A stretch of 47,364 nucleotides of DNA. It comes from Bondarzewia mesenterica (taxonomy: Eukaryota > Basidiomycota > Agaricomycetes > Russulales > Bondarzewiaceae). Below, in pieces: positions 33,576 through 47,018 of the stretch. The notes below the pieces were generated by a model, which did no database searches, was not told where the DNA came from, and worked only from the letters and a program-made list of their open reading frames with translations. A program made the position numbers and the translations under genes. Each line of letters starts with the position of its first letter. Within the stretch, counting starts at the first letter, position 1. The stretch lies in contig SGPL01000243.1 in the NCBI GenBank assembly GCA_004802705.1, positions 1-47,364 on the forward strand. The letters are read 5' to 3'.

Positions 33576-34653
33576 ATGGGCGACGACGACATCTAGTAAG
33601 TATACGCCACGAAAAAACCAGCTTCAGGATCTAGCATAGCTGACATGTCGAAAAGTACAGGCCCCCGCAACTCCAAAGTCACTATTCTCACTGCTCAGCT
33701 CACCGCGCCCTCCAAACCTTCTACATCTCGATCGCGTTCAGACCCAGACCAGGAAGAGCTCGATGATGATGAGCTGTTTGCACAGCTCGAAGCAGAGATC
33801 GAGAACGATGATGAGAAATCTCGTGAATATGGCCTCAAAGAATTGCATCGCGAGTAGGTCCATGTCCAATGCTACTATCCGCATCCCAAAGTAATTTTTC
33901 GGCTAGAATGGATCTCTTGAAGCAGATGCGTGAAGATAATCATGGCAAGTATACAGAGATGTCAGACGAAAAACTCATTATTCGGACCAGTGCGTGAGTC
34001 TTCCTCATTTCGATCCGTCTGTACCCGCAATGACGGTGATTAACTTAACAGAACCGAGCCCCGTTGCGTAATCCATTTCTATCATTCCAACTTCAGACGA
34101 TGTGAGATCATGGACAAGCATCTTGCTGTACGATTGCATGTTTGATTCTCGCTTTGCCCTCCATTAATAATTCGGTCACCACAGGCTATCGCCCCAAAGT
34201 ATTTCCACACGCTCTTCCTTCGCGTATTCGTCGAGAGTGTACCCTTCCTGGTCGAAAAGCTGGGCGTTAAGACCCTCCCGTGTGTCATCTGTTTCATAAA
34301 TGGCGTGACAAAGGATAGGTGAGCATTGAGTACCAGGGTCTTCTTACTTGTATATACCGCGAACGTTGACACCGTCTGTTTTTCCAAACAAAGAATAATT
34401 GGGTTCGAAGAGCTCGGCAATGTCGACTCTTTCTCTACTGCCACCCTCGATTTGCGGCTACAGCAGTCTGGTACGCGTCTTCCGCTTAGATCGGTTACTT
34501 TCGTACATCTGACAAGTCTCCTCTGTAGGTGTCGTTCAAAAAATTCCGGACGTCACCCCCACGATCCGATACACGACGACCGCCGTCTCCCGCGGAGACC
34601 GCTTGCGTCAAGACCGCGAGGAAGAAGATTTTGATTTTGATCTTGACAATTGA
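33576..34653 (+). CDS. PLP1: Phosducin-like / TXNDC9 thioredoxin-domain protein
   Basis: Member of the phosducin-like protein group (yeast Plp1, human TXNDC9), co-chaperone of the CCT chaperonin in tubulin and actin folding. Exons: 33576-33595, 33635-33853, 33907-33993, 34052-34127, 34185-34318, 34394-34470 and 34529-34653; 245 residues. An acidic N-terminal helix region (QEELDDDELFAQLEAEIEND) leads into the signature REMDLLKQMREDNHGKYTEM, then the thioredoxin fold: EPRCVIHFYHSNFRRCEIMD, KYFHTLFLRVFVESVPFLVE, GVKTLPCVICFINGV and IIGFEELGNVDSFSTATLDL. The redox CxxC of true thioredoxins is absent, as usual in this group. The C-terminus is acidic (EEEDFDFDLDN). The first exon has only 20 bases; its use rests on frame and splice signals. 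Confidence 0.88.
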
Positions 34654-35218
34654 AATATTGGCTGTCGGTAATGACAACGTCACTCACACGCACAGACACG
34701 TTTTACTTGCATTGCATATCCCTTCGCTTTCGTTGGTTCTATTCTGGACAGTGACGGGCTTGGAGCTGCTGGTGAAGGACATCTGCAATCCCATCGGGGG
34801 CGTGTGCTTCATGCTATACCCGCATGAGTGAGGAAAAAGGTTTGTGATCAGTACCATTAACTCGTGTCTAGGAAACTGTGCTATGTCACTGAGAAGGATA
34901 ACAGAACATAATTCTTCGCATGCTCATGACCTTATGCACTAGACTATCACAGTTCTGGCTCTGCCGCACCCAATGAAATTTCATTGAATGTCACCGAGTT
35001 GAAGACACTCAAACCCTCGAGCTCTCATCCCGCTAATACTACTCGTTATGTATTGAGCTGTGTTTCAGGGGGGCCGCTAGGCCATGTATTCGACATCATT
35101 CTGGACCACCCGATATGATTACAGTCGGAGTAGCTACATGCATTATATCTATACATTCCTTTCAGTCTTAACCCGCCACATGTCTATCATACAGATGCAT
35201 TAACGCTCAATGCATACC
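34654..35218. other. Intergenic, no gene seen
   Basis: Spacer between the convergent PLP1-like and carboxylesterase genes. Open frames are short, and nothing was recognised. Confidence 0.5.
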
Positions 35219-37592
<2,374 letters not shown>

Positions 37593-37899
37593 GTTGTGAA
37601 CTCGGCAGACTTGTTATCCTGTGTGCCTATGCCCATGGGCGTACGCTATGCATGACCTGACTCTCAGCGCCGAAAGGCTTCTCGGATTCGTCGTCACCTC
37701 GTGAGCTGGTGAATGATTAAACTTTGTAAAGTACTCCTCGTTTCACGTAAGAATGGTGACGTCACAAACACGGTCACATGACCTCGATGATGAAAGGGCG
37801 ATCGAGTTCTTTTGGACAAGTCGGCCATGTCGACGACGACGAGTCCATAAATTTACAGGTATGCTCTTTAGCACCCTCCTCATCCACCCCTTATTTCTC
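37593..37899. promoter_or_regulatory. Shared upstream region of carboxylesterase and photolyase
   Basis: 307 bases between divergent ATGs. It includes an ATG-led frame that does not join the photolyase. tgacgtcac (37747-37755) is a palindromic CRE/ATF-type site, which in fungi binds bZIP stress factors. A role in regulating the photolyase is inference. Confidence 0.5.
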
Positions 37900-40031
37900 A
37901 TGTCTAAACGTATTCACACTAGTCCCAACCCATCGCCCGCCAAAAGGCCGTGCACAGACACCGATTTTGTGCACAACAAAATCTCAACGAAAGAGGCCGC
38001 TGCCAAGGTCGACGCCGACCGCCCCTTGCCAAAGCTACTCAATGCCATTCAACATACCATTGAGAACCCTAAGAAGGGGGATGCGGTTGTATATTGGATG
38101 AGAATGGAGGATATGAGAAGTTTGTTTCTTCATCTACTGATTCGAATTCGAATTCTGCAGCTCAACCTTTCCTATTTCTAGTCATTGATAATCGTGCGCT
38201 TGCGCTGGCCTCTGCACAAGCAAAGCATGACAATGTCCCTCTCCTAGTCCTATTTATCATAAGTCCACAGGACTACATTGCCCACGACAGAAGTCCGCGC
38301 AGGATTGACTTTACTCTTCGTAATTTGTCCAATATCAAAGTAGGTCTTGCTATCCTCAACAATTCCATCGCATTCTTATACCTTTTTTAGTCATCGCTTG
38401 CGGACTTGCATATCCCGCTTCATACAGTTGTCCATACGCCGCGTCGGACACTCCCGTCCTCCGTCCTGTTCCTTCTCAAAGCCTGGAATGCAACCCGTTT
38501 GTTCGCAAACATTGAGTACGAAGTCGACGAGCTCCGTCGCGACATCTGTATCCACAATCTTGCCAGAGCGCAAGGTGTCTTACCGAGGTTCGTTCATGAC
38601 AAACTTGTCATTGAGCCAGACACACTTGAGACGAAAACAGGGAAACCTTTCACGGTAAATCTCGTAATCAGCGAATATCCATCTCAATCTAGCTCACACA
38701 ACATTTGATATCCAGGTTTTTTCACCATTTCAACGTCAGTGGATAGCTGCCCTCAACAGCAATACCCACAAATTTTTAGATGAGGCCCCTGCTCCGAGCG
38801 CCAATCACGATTCGATTCACGAGCATCCTAAATACGGTCAACTTTTTGACACTCCGGTCCCTGAATCCGTGGAAGGATTTGAGTGTGCCGATAGGGATAA
38901 AATGAGAGAGGTCTGGCCTGCTGGTCATGACGCCGTGAAGCAGGTATGAATGTTATGTACCTTTCGGAATAGCAACATGTCACTGATGCCGGTGCAGATG
39001 CTCGACCTATTTTTACACACTATGTCTCGCGAATCTCACGTCGGGTTGTCAGACCCGCTCGCAGATGGAGCAAAGAGGTCAGATAAGAAAAGCCGAGCTC
39101 TTGCGTACAAGGAGGACAGAGATAGGGCTGATAGGAACACAACCAGTCGCCTGAGTCCTTATCTAGCTGCGGGTGTCATTTCGGCAAGGGAGCTCGTCAA
39201 GGCGAGCATGGAGTTTCTGGGTGTCAAGAAGGTGCAGGCGGACAGAGAGTCCGGGATCGGGGTGTGGGTTCAAGAAATCGGTAAGCGGGTCCCACAAGAC
39301 AAAGAAAGATTTCTAATTAAACTAACCTTTCATAGCCTGGAGAGATTTTTATACACATGTCATGGCTGCATTTCCTCGCGTGTCCATGGGTAGACCTTTT
39401 CAAGAGAAATTTGCATCTGTCAAATGGGAGACAAACGAGGAGCATTTCAAGGCATGGCAAGACGGTCGCACAGGCGTCCCCATTGTCGACGCCGCAATGA
39501 GGCAAGCGAAGACTATGGGTGATTGCCGCATCGCGTTCCAAGCTACGTAACTGGCTAATAAAAGTTATGCTGCAGGTTGGATGCACAACCGCTCGCGTAT
39601 GATCGCAGCCATGTTTCTCACCAAAGATCTGATGCTCGACTGGCGACTCGGCGAACGTGTAAGATCTTTCGTATTCGTACTCAGGATCCGCTTCTGAGGA
39701 CGAGGAATTATTCTTCCAGCATTTCATGCAACAGTTCATCGACGGCGACCTAGCAAGCAATAACGGCGGGTGGCAGTGGAGCGCTAGCACAGGCACCGAT
39801 CCACAGCCTTACTTCCGCATTTTCAATCCGTACTTGCAGAGTGAAAAAGCTGATCCCACAGGAGAATATATTCGCACGTTCGTCCCCGAGCTCAAGGATG
39901 TACGGGGCAAGGATATTCATCACCCGCCTGCGAAGCTCGCCGATAAGCTTGGGTACCCTAGGCCTTTGGTGGATCACGCTGAAAGTCGGGAGAGAGCTTT
40001 GAGGAGATATAAGAATCCTGGAGAGGAGTAG
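37900..40031 (+). CDS. PHR1: CPD photolyase (class I)
   Basis: Flavoprotein that repairs UV-induced cyclobutane pyrimidine dimers with blue light. Exons: 37900-38119, 38182-38339, 38391-38654, 38716-38943, 38998-39280, 39336-39518, 39576-39658 and 39720-40031; 576 residues. A basic N-terminal extension (SPAKRPCTD) may target nucleus or mitochondria. The antenna domain shows [20 protein letters not shown] and [10 protein letters not shown]. The FAD domain shows [100 protein letters not shown] and [16 protein letters not shown]. The WxW and N residues that contact FAD and the lesion are all present, so repair activity is expected. Divergent from the carboxylesterase; a CRE-like palindrome lies 145 bases upstream. 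Confidence 0.95.
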
Positions 40032-40474
40032 ACGCCATTGCCCAAGTAGTCTCCTTGGTTTCGTTCCTGAGTCAGTAATGCACTCCGAATCGTCTTGGTC
40101 GGTGGCTTAATCAGACTAAACTTGTACTTGTAGAAATCACACATCTTGTAGACATGAAGCTTGAGGGGGCGAGCAGGTTTTGTGATCGTGACCTTCACAA
40201 TGTCAAGATCCAATCACGAATCTGCGGCTCTGAGCTCCAGAAGAACATCTTCAGTCCGACGTTCGAGGTTCAGCGTTCGATATTCAATTACCCAACTGCG
40301 AAGGTCGCAGGTGCATCGCTAACTCTCGAATCGGGATTTAATTATGAACGGGGTTGTTCATGATTCATATTCAACGTCAACTTGCCTGCGCAACCATCAG
40401 CAAAAAATGATACATCGTCCAAGCATCTCTTTATCGTTTAGATGAATTAAAGAGAGATGGAACAAACCGAGTTC
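40032..40474. other. 3' spacer between convergent genes
   Basis: Between the photolyase and glutaminase stop codons. Open frames are short, and none has recognisable family features. Confidence 0.5.
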
Positions 40475-43400
40475 TCACAACACCAGCTGCCCATGTCAAC
40501 GAAGCTTTTATCAGCCCAGCATCGGATGGTGCGAACATGAGCACTCACAAGGGCCAAATGTCCGCCGACCACAGGCCGGGCCCTGAACCCGTTCGCGGCG
40601 CCGTCTGTCGTCTCGTACCAGTCTCCAAAGGGTTCAGTGTTGCTGCCCAGCGCGACGCCGGCGTATGCGCGCACGCGAGAGATGAGGAGGTCGCGCGTGG
40701 TCGTTGACGTCGAGGCGAGCATGCCGGCGGTGAAGATCTGCCAGTCGGTTTTCGTATAGGTGTGCCTCGTGTCGAGGGGCACGCCGAACAGTTCTGCGGG
40801 GTGCGAGGTAAGTCGTCTGTGGGCAGGAGAAGGAGAAGGGTGCGTGCGTACGGGACACTGTTTGGTACCAGGCGGACTCTGGTTGTGACTACGGTCAGAA
40901 AATCTATCTTCTATGAAAGTTTAGGACTCACGGGTGTCGTAGATGGACTGGGGGAAGAGGTACAGTCCAAGAAGTTTGTCGGCGTAGAGGTTATACGATA
41001 GGCCCCAGCTGTAGACGAATTCGTATCAAGTTCAAGCGCAAACTGTAAACAGGATTGACCTCGAATCGCTGCCATACTACAAAGCAAAATGACAGTAAAA
41101 GAATCAGGTCTCAATGGATCCGATTGACACAAAAGTTCTTCACATACCGAGAGCGTTAGATGTTTCCCATCGCTTGACATAGCAAGCGTCTGCCATTGCT
41201 GAACATAGCTCGCCGCGATAGACTGACCGCGGGGACCAACCAATGTCGCGCATCAGCAACAACTTCAACAACCACAGAACAAGAGACGGCGGTCGCACGC
41301 TATAGTTTTGGCTCTTGGCATCGTCCCCGAGTAGACTGGCGATCTCCGCCATAGCCCGGATGCCGACGATGCCTTTGATGGCGAGGTTCGTCTGGTTCGC
41401 GAGGCTCCCCGCGAAGTCGTCCGTGCTGATCTGATCCGCGGGGATCAGCGCTTCTGCGATGAGGAATTGCGTCCACTGATCGAGGAGACCGGACTGAGAT
41501 CATGATGGGTGGGGGAATGATGAAAACCGCGCAATTTGGAATAGGAAGAGGAGCCCCTACATAGGTTGTGATGAGTGAAGTATCGTTGGACTTCTGGGTG
41601 TAAGACAGTGTCATGATGAGCATATTTCCGCTCTCTTCGAGGGGAATCGTGAGTATCATTGTAAAACTGAACGGTCACGAGGGCAACTGAGATATGTACC
41701 TTCGAGCGGCATCGGTTCGTCCTTGCCTAGTCAAAATTGTTGAACACCGACGAAAGCCGAAGCGATGAACAAAATGTACCATCGTTATGGCCAAGAGCCT
41801 GCGGATAGTGAGCGCCTGAAAAACACTCGCTGAGACCATGACAATGCCAATCATCGCCAGATTTTCTCACCCATGTCATGCACACTGTACTTGTTCGGAT
41901 ATTGTCCAGTGGCCTGATACTCGAAGAGGGGGAGCAAGAGACTCTTCCCCAGTGCCGGATTGGCATAGAGGAATGCAGGCCAAGCTGGGAAGATAACGTC
42001 CACCGTGTTCACGTTCTGCATTCTCATCAGCACGTCGGACGTCCACAGTTGGAGAGATCACGCCCACTCCGTCACTTGATATTTCCTTCATGAAAACGAG
42101 CACATCACTCGTGTTCCACTGCCCGTTGCTGCCTTTCGAGATGGTGATCTCCGTCGCGCCAAACGTCTGTCGAACGGACAATGCCACGATAGACGAGTAG
42201 TCGGCCGATATCTTCGACGCGTCGCTGTCCACTTGTGCGTCGAATTCCTTCGCCCTGGAAAGCGCGTCGGCGTAATCGCCAATGAACGAAGATATCTGCG
42301 CAACCGTCACCAAGTCAGAAAACAGACAGCCAGAAATACAGTGGGAAAGAAAACATTCCAGTCATTTCAGCAATGGAAACATACTCACCACGTCCGCAAC
42401 AGATGGGAATTGGCTCCAGAAGTATATACTCCTATCCTGCGACGCGCCTCCAGCGACGATGTACTCGACCGCGGGGTCTCTGGCATGGCCCACGGTGAAC
42501 ACGACCGGGTCCGTAGGTCCGCTCACGGTGCCGAGGTCATGCGCGAACGCGAACACGGGCCAATTATCGGAAATGGCGCGAAAGTTTGTGTCCTGAGTGT
42601 TTGCGAGCGCGCCGGAGTTGATGAATTGCGCGCGGACCACTACGTCCTGGCCTGTCTGGTATGTCGTGCTTGGCGACTGGATATGCAAGTGTCAGATCGG
42701 GGCGTGTGGGACAGGAAGAGAGGGGATGTACCGAAGTCGTGGAATAATATGCAGATCCTTCTGTTGACCGTAATGATAAAAATCGTTGACTTGTTCAAAC
42801 GATGCAAAGCTCACGTTGGATGTGGTCGGAGACCTCGCCGTAGACACTCTGATTTTCCAATTGAACCTGATGCGTCAAGACATCCCCCGCCGCCGTCGTC
42901 GTCCAATTCGCCGTGAGACTGTTATCGCCAGAAACCCATTCTGCGCTGATATCTGTGTACACATGGACTGAGTGTGACCCGCCGTCGTTCGAGGCGGCAG
43001 AAAGAGCCAAGTACGAAAACGGCAGGGACTGTTGTGTCAGATCGTTTGGCTGACCATCGATCAAGGATCGTGATAGCCCGTGAGCACTGATGAAAAAATA
43101 TTGGTCAGGCCGACAAAACGCGAACACGTACCTCGACAGGGCTCAAAAAGGTGGCAGTCAAGTCTACAGGACCTGCCGTCAACACAAAGACACTTTGCGT
43201 TGCCGTGAACTAATGCACAAGTGTTTGAGCTCAAACGCCGACAGACACTGGGACCAGGAGCACCTCCACTCACGCTGAAACTCTTTTGAACCGCCTTGGT
43301 CGCGGCAGCACCGGACACTGCAGGATCTCCAAGGAAATTATATGTTGTGCCATCAACTCTGATATAACCTGCCCAGCCTAATATCTACATTAAGTTAGCA

Positions 43401-43657
43401 GAAACTGAGCCGTCAGCAGAAGAAACTCTCGTAAACAGAAAGACTCAGCGGCCCACACTGCCCGTCCAAAAGGTCGGCCAAGCATCGTAGAGGGCAGTAC
43501 CGGCGCCCTGAGGCAGCCACGCCGATAAATAAGGCGTCCGAACTGCGAGCGGGACGGAAGGAGGGTTGAAGGGGGTGGCGGTCCAAGTCGCGTCTGCATA
43601 CGCAGAGGTTGACAATGCGGCGAGGCTGGCGAGCGCGCCGAGGATACGCGCTACCAT
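40475..43657 (-). CDS. gtaA: Secreted glutaminase A
   Basis: Extracellular glutaminase (GtaA family, DUF4965/5127 domains) that releases ammonia from L-glutamine. Eighteen exons on the minus strand: 43657-43457, 43384-43274, 43209-43132, 43049-42815, 42760-42732, 42676-42389, 42295-42068, 42015-41871, 41815-41780, 41726-41700, 41634-41561, 41493-41299, 41222-41148, 41076-41060, 41008-40932, 40878-40852, 40793-40549 and 40486-40475. All phases close to 699 residues, the usual size. A signal peptide is clear (VARILGALASLAALSTSAYA). Typical segments are FNPPSVPLAVRTPYLSAWLP, YDAWPTFWTGS, ILGWAGYIRVDGTTYNFLGD, YEYQ-type region (LFEYQATGQYPNKYSVHDMG), LGHNDGKDEPMPLEESGNML, WTQFLIAEALIPADQ, GIVGIRAMAEIASLLGD, WGLSYNLYADKLLGLYLFP and GVPLDTRHTYTKTDWQIF. 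One exon is 17 bases, and the last is 12 bases. Confidence 0.93.
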
Positions 43658-43721
43658 GACGCAGTACTTTGAGGCGGCCTACGAGAGGGAATGATATGAG
43701 TCGCCATTCTGCCATCGTGAT

Positions 43722-43732
43722 TTTATATATAC
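43722..43732 (-). promoter_or_regulatory. TATA box of glutaminase A gene
   Basis: On the minus strand this reads tatatataaaa, about 65 bases before the glutaminase ATG at 43657. It is a strong TATA element at a reasonable distance, consistent with a regulated secreted enzyme. Confidence 0.6.
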
Positions 43733-44149
43733 AGATCAGCCCAAATGTCGGAGGAAGTTCACATGTTCGCGAAATATACAGCGGACCGAGACCGCGCACA
43801 GCGGGAGTAGAGAGAAGGAATACCACCACTTGATATGCATATACCGTATATGATGGCGATGATGATCGAAACTGACCAATATAGCTTTGAACATAGAAAC
43901 CATCGCGAAGCCCTCGACTTTACAGCGTTCTGGTCCACAACAAGCAAGGACAGTCGTCGCTCGTGATCTCACGACGACGACTCGTGATTGAGAACGAGAA
44001 CGGTCGGATGACGTGCAAAGCGCGTGGGCGCCCTTCGTGCCATGCGTCGCCAAACCTTCCTGATGCTTCGAGAATATGTATTGCCGCATCGAGGGAGCAC
44101 AAATTTCGTAAATACGACGACGTGGTTGGTCACCTGTGGGACGCCTGGA
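43733..44149. other. Glutaminase upstream region, no gene seen
   Basis: 417 bases between the TATA box and the tandem repeat. No recognisable coding sequence. Confidence 0.45.
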
Positions 44150-45486
44150 GAGCGACGCAATCCCATGCCGGCTGCGGTTCTCCTCTCTGTTCAGAGGCCG
44201 CGATGGAGGTAGGATCTGCAATGGTTATCCTAGGAAAGGATGTATGGGAAGGAGGTCAGTCTCGACGAGTATATACGCCATGATGAGGTGAAAGAACATG
44301 AGGAGAAGACTCAGAATCCCCAAGAAAAAATGATCACAACATTCTTATCAAAAAGATGAGGACGCTCATATTAATACAACATCAATAAGCATCACGGGAA
44401 GACAAGAAGGAATGCAAAGATTTGTGAACACAGACTCACCGTAGCGGACAAGAGGAGTAGAAATGAATGTCCGGCAGTACAAGGTAGTTCATTCTAGTCA
44501 GGAAGACGTGTTGTCGAAACAGTAGCTCATTTGGAAGGAAGGACAAAAGGATGTGGCCAGCACCGACCCCAGCAATCGAACGCCGTTGTCAGAACGATGC
44601 AATCCCACGCCCGCTGCGATTCTCCCCTCTGTTCAGAGGCCACGATGGAGGTAGGATCTATAATGATTACCCTAGGAAAAGGTGATATGGGAAGTAGGTT
44701 AGTCTCGAAGAGTATACGCCACGATGAGGTGAAAGAGCGTGAGGAGGAGAAGACTCAGAACGACAACCCAGAAACAGAAAGGAAGATCACAACGCTGTCA
44801 TCGAAAAGATGAGGACGCTCATATACAAAACATCGCATCACAGGAAGACAAGAAGGAAGGCAAAGACTTCAGAAAACTGACTCACCCAGCGGACAAGACG
44901 AATAGAATGAATGTCCGGCAGCACGAGGTAGTTCATTCTAGTCACGAAGACGTGTTGTTGAAACAGTAGCTCGTATAGAAAGAAGATCAAAAGGTGTGGC
45001 CAGCACCGACCCCAGCAATCGAACGCCGTTGTCGGAGCGACGCAATCGCACGCCGGCCGCGATTCTCCTCTGTGTTCAGAGCCACGATGGAGGTAGGATC
45101 TGTGATAATTACCCTAGGAAAAGATGATATGGGAAGGAGGTTAGTCTCGAAGAGTATACGCCACGATGAGGTGAAAGAACGTGAGGAGAAGACTCAGAGG
45201 AAACCAAAACCAGGATCACAACGCTCTTATCAAAAAGATGAGGACGCTCATACCACACATAATTGTCGCATCACGGGTAGACAAGAAGGAAGGCAAAAAA
45301 TCGAGAAAACAGACTCACCCGAGCAGACAAGAACTCAACAAGAGAACTAGAAATGAATGTCCGGCAGTACAAGGTAGTTCATTCTAGTCAGGAAGACATG
45401 CTGTTGAACTTGAAACAGTAGCTCGTTTAGAAAGAAGGACAACAGGACGTGGCCAGCACCGCCCCCCAGCAATCGAACGCCATTGT
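44150..45486. repeat. Tandem repeat, three copies of about 442 bp
   Basis: Three head-to-tail units start near 44150, 44592 and 45035. The landmark cgatggaggt/cgatggaggtaggatc recurs at 44201, 44643 and 45085, exactly 442 bases apart each time. Other landmarks repeat in the same order: tatacgcca(c/t)gatgaggtga, gatgaggacgctcat, atgaatgtccggcag(t/c)ac, ggtagttcattctagtca and gtggccagcaccg. Copies differ by scattered substitutions and small indels, so they diverged after duplication. No open frame is kept across all three copies, and I found no terminal inverted repeats or transposase. A noncoding satellite-like array is the safest reading. Confidence 0.85.
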
Positions 45487-46048
45487 CGCTGATTCGACGA
45501 ATGCCAATTTTGGTTCATGTACCAGCGTAGAACAAGAGCGGTCCTCCTGCGACAATTCGAAGCGGGTCTTGCTGAACCGCCAAGAACGCGCATAATTCGA
45601 CGTCTGTAAACGAGGTGGTCACTACCCTGCAGAGCAGCCCGAAAGCGACCTTGGTTGGTGGTGGTGGTGGCGAAGGAACAACACTGGAACAACCGACGAA
45701 AACTTCCGGCATTGCCGATCAAAACAAAACCACGTGCCCAATCGATCGCTTACCCATTTGTGGGTCCACGTAGGCGCATCACGACCCAGTTTGGAACAAA
45801 GCAGCGTCCCAATTTGAAACTCCGAAAGCCTTGGGACATCATGATGCCCAAAACGAGAATAACGGGAACCTACGCAATCGGTACAAAGTCGTCTGCAACC
45901 TGCACCGGCTCTTGATCAACTCTTATATATGCAGGTCATCTTCCCAACATGAACGCCTCAGCAGCATCTCTCCACGCTCCTCGCCCTCGTCCTCATCCCC
46001 GTCCTCCCACTGAGTCTCCCGTTCATCCACGGTCCCAGCACCAACATC
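45487..46048. other. Intergenic, no gene assigned
   Basis: Contains a minus-strand open frame (45712-45515) with a proline run that matches nothing I know. It also contains tatatat at 45924-45930, followed by an ATG at 45949. Confidence 0.35.
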
Positions 46049-46291
46049 ATGTCCTGCATCCCCTCCACCAACCCCTACTCCCTCTTCCCCACCCCCACCC
46101 CCACCGGACCCAACGCCTTCCTCCTCTTCGGCCAAAACCAAAACCCGCGCGACGCCCACGTCCTCTACGACGACTTCCGGCGCACCGTCCTGCGCCCTCC
46201 CACTTCCACCCTCGGCCGCCGTCGTCGCACGCGCAAGGCTCGCAGCGGCGCCGTGATGGAGGGTCTGAAAAAGCTCTTCGGCAGCACGTGA
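46049..46291 (+). CDS. Doubtful small protein, hydrophobic upstream frame
   Basis: Not recognised. The frame ending at 46291 reads SCIPSTNPYSLFPTPTPTGP, DAHVLYDDFRRTVL, a basic patch GRRRRTRKARSG and an amphipathic end MEGLKKLFGST. In the same frame upstream of this ATG the sequence continues openly as LSTLLALVLIPVLPLSLPFI (from about 45970), which looks like a signal peptide or membrane anchor, but a stop precedes it. A one-base slip would connect it to the ATG at 45949, giving a protein of about 110 residues. Evidence is only the open frame and its composition, so it may be spurious. Confidence 0.3.
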   Translation: MSCIPSTNPYSLFPTPTPTGPNAFLLFGQNQNPRDAHVLYDDFRRTVLRPPTSTLGRRRRTRKARSGAVMEGLKKLFGST

Positions 46292-47018
46292 ACGCAACAA
46301 ATCGTGAAACCCCTGCCTCTGTCCTCTGTCCTCAGAATCGGATATCCATATCATCCCCCGCACGACGAGCTGGATGTCTCGGACGCGAGTGTAGTGCCCG
46401 TGTCAGACGTCGGCCTCGTCCACCCTTCTTCGGATTCCAGCCCTCTNACACGCACACACACATNTATATGGNTTCCCGCGCATCTCCTTGCATCAGCCCA
46501 AACCTAAACCCGTCTCGCCTCATCCAATTCCTGCGCCTCGATCTGCGACCCCGGCCCCGCACATCCCTCCCCTCGCGCATGCACATATCCGAATGCGCAG
46601 CTCGATGTCATCCTAAAGTCATCGACCCCCGCATCCCCTCCCCTCGTCCCGCTTGATCCCTCCCGCCTCGTCGTCGCGTCGCGGACACCCTACTCGCTCC
46701 GACGAACCGATTACCGTGCACGAGCCTTTTTATGATCGGAAACAAGGGGGGGGGGTGAATTGGACACAGAATACGCATTATGGGAATACGCTCGATGGAT
46801 TTCCGGATACCCTGTCGACTATCGTTATGCATTCTCAAGTACGAGTACTGTACACCATTAATTCATATACGGACCGGGTTCCAGATGGCAATAATGGAAG
46901 ATGGATGTTATATTCGGATGTATTCGAGAGCACAGCGACAAGGAACGACGCGAGGAAAAGACCCAACGCAAGGAACAAAAAAAGAAAGAAAAAAGGAAAA
47001 CCCATCCGCCCATCCCAT
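46292..47018. other. Low-complexity C-rich spacer
   Basis: C- and CT-rich DNA with three ambiguous bases (about 46447-46472) and a g9 run near 46749. No supported gene. It should include the 3' end of the chitinase gene transcribed leftward. Confidence 0.4.

Noticed and set aside
42755..42830. Frameshift in glutaminase A
   Set aside because: A 54-base GT-AG intron (42761-42814) explains the frame change and restores the family sequence DHIQ-QGSAYYSTTS. The full gene then closes at 699 residues.
44531..45350. Coding frames in the tandem repeat (…MEVGS..LGKDDMG…)
   Set aside because: Similarity between copies simply reflects the DNA repeat. Frames end differently in each copy.
44150..45486. 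CRISPR array
   Set aside because: Units are 442 bp and uniform along their whole length, with no short repeat/spacer structure, and this is a eukaryotic genome.
45515..45712. Minus-strand proline-run ORF as a gene
   Set aside because: Short, no motif, no splice partners; most likely chance.
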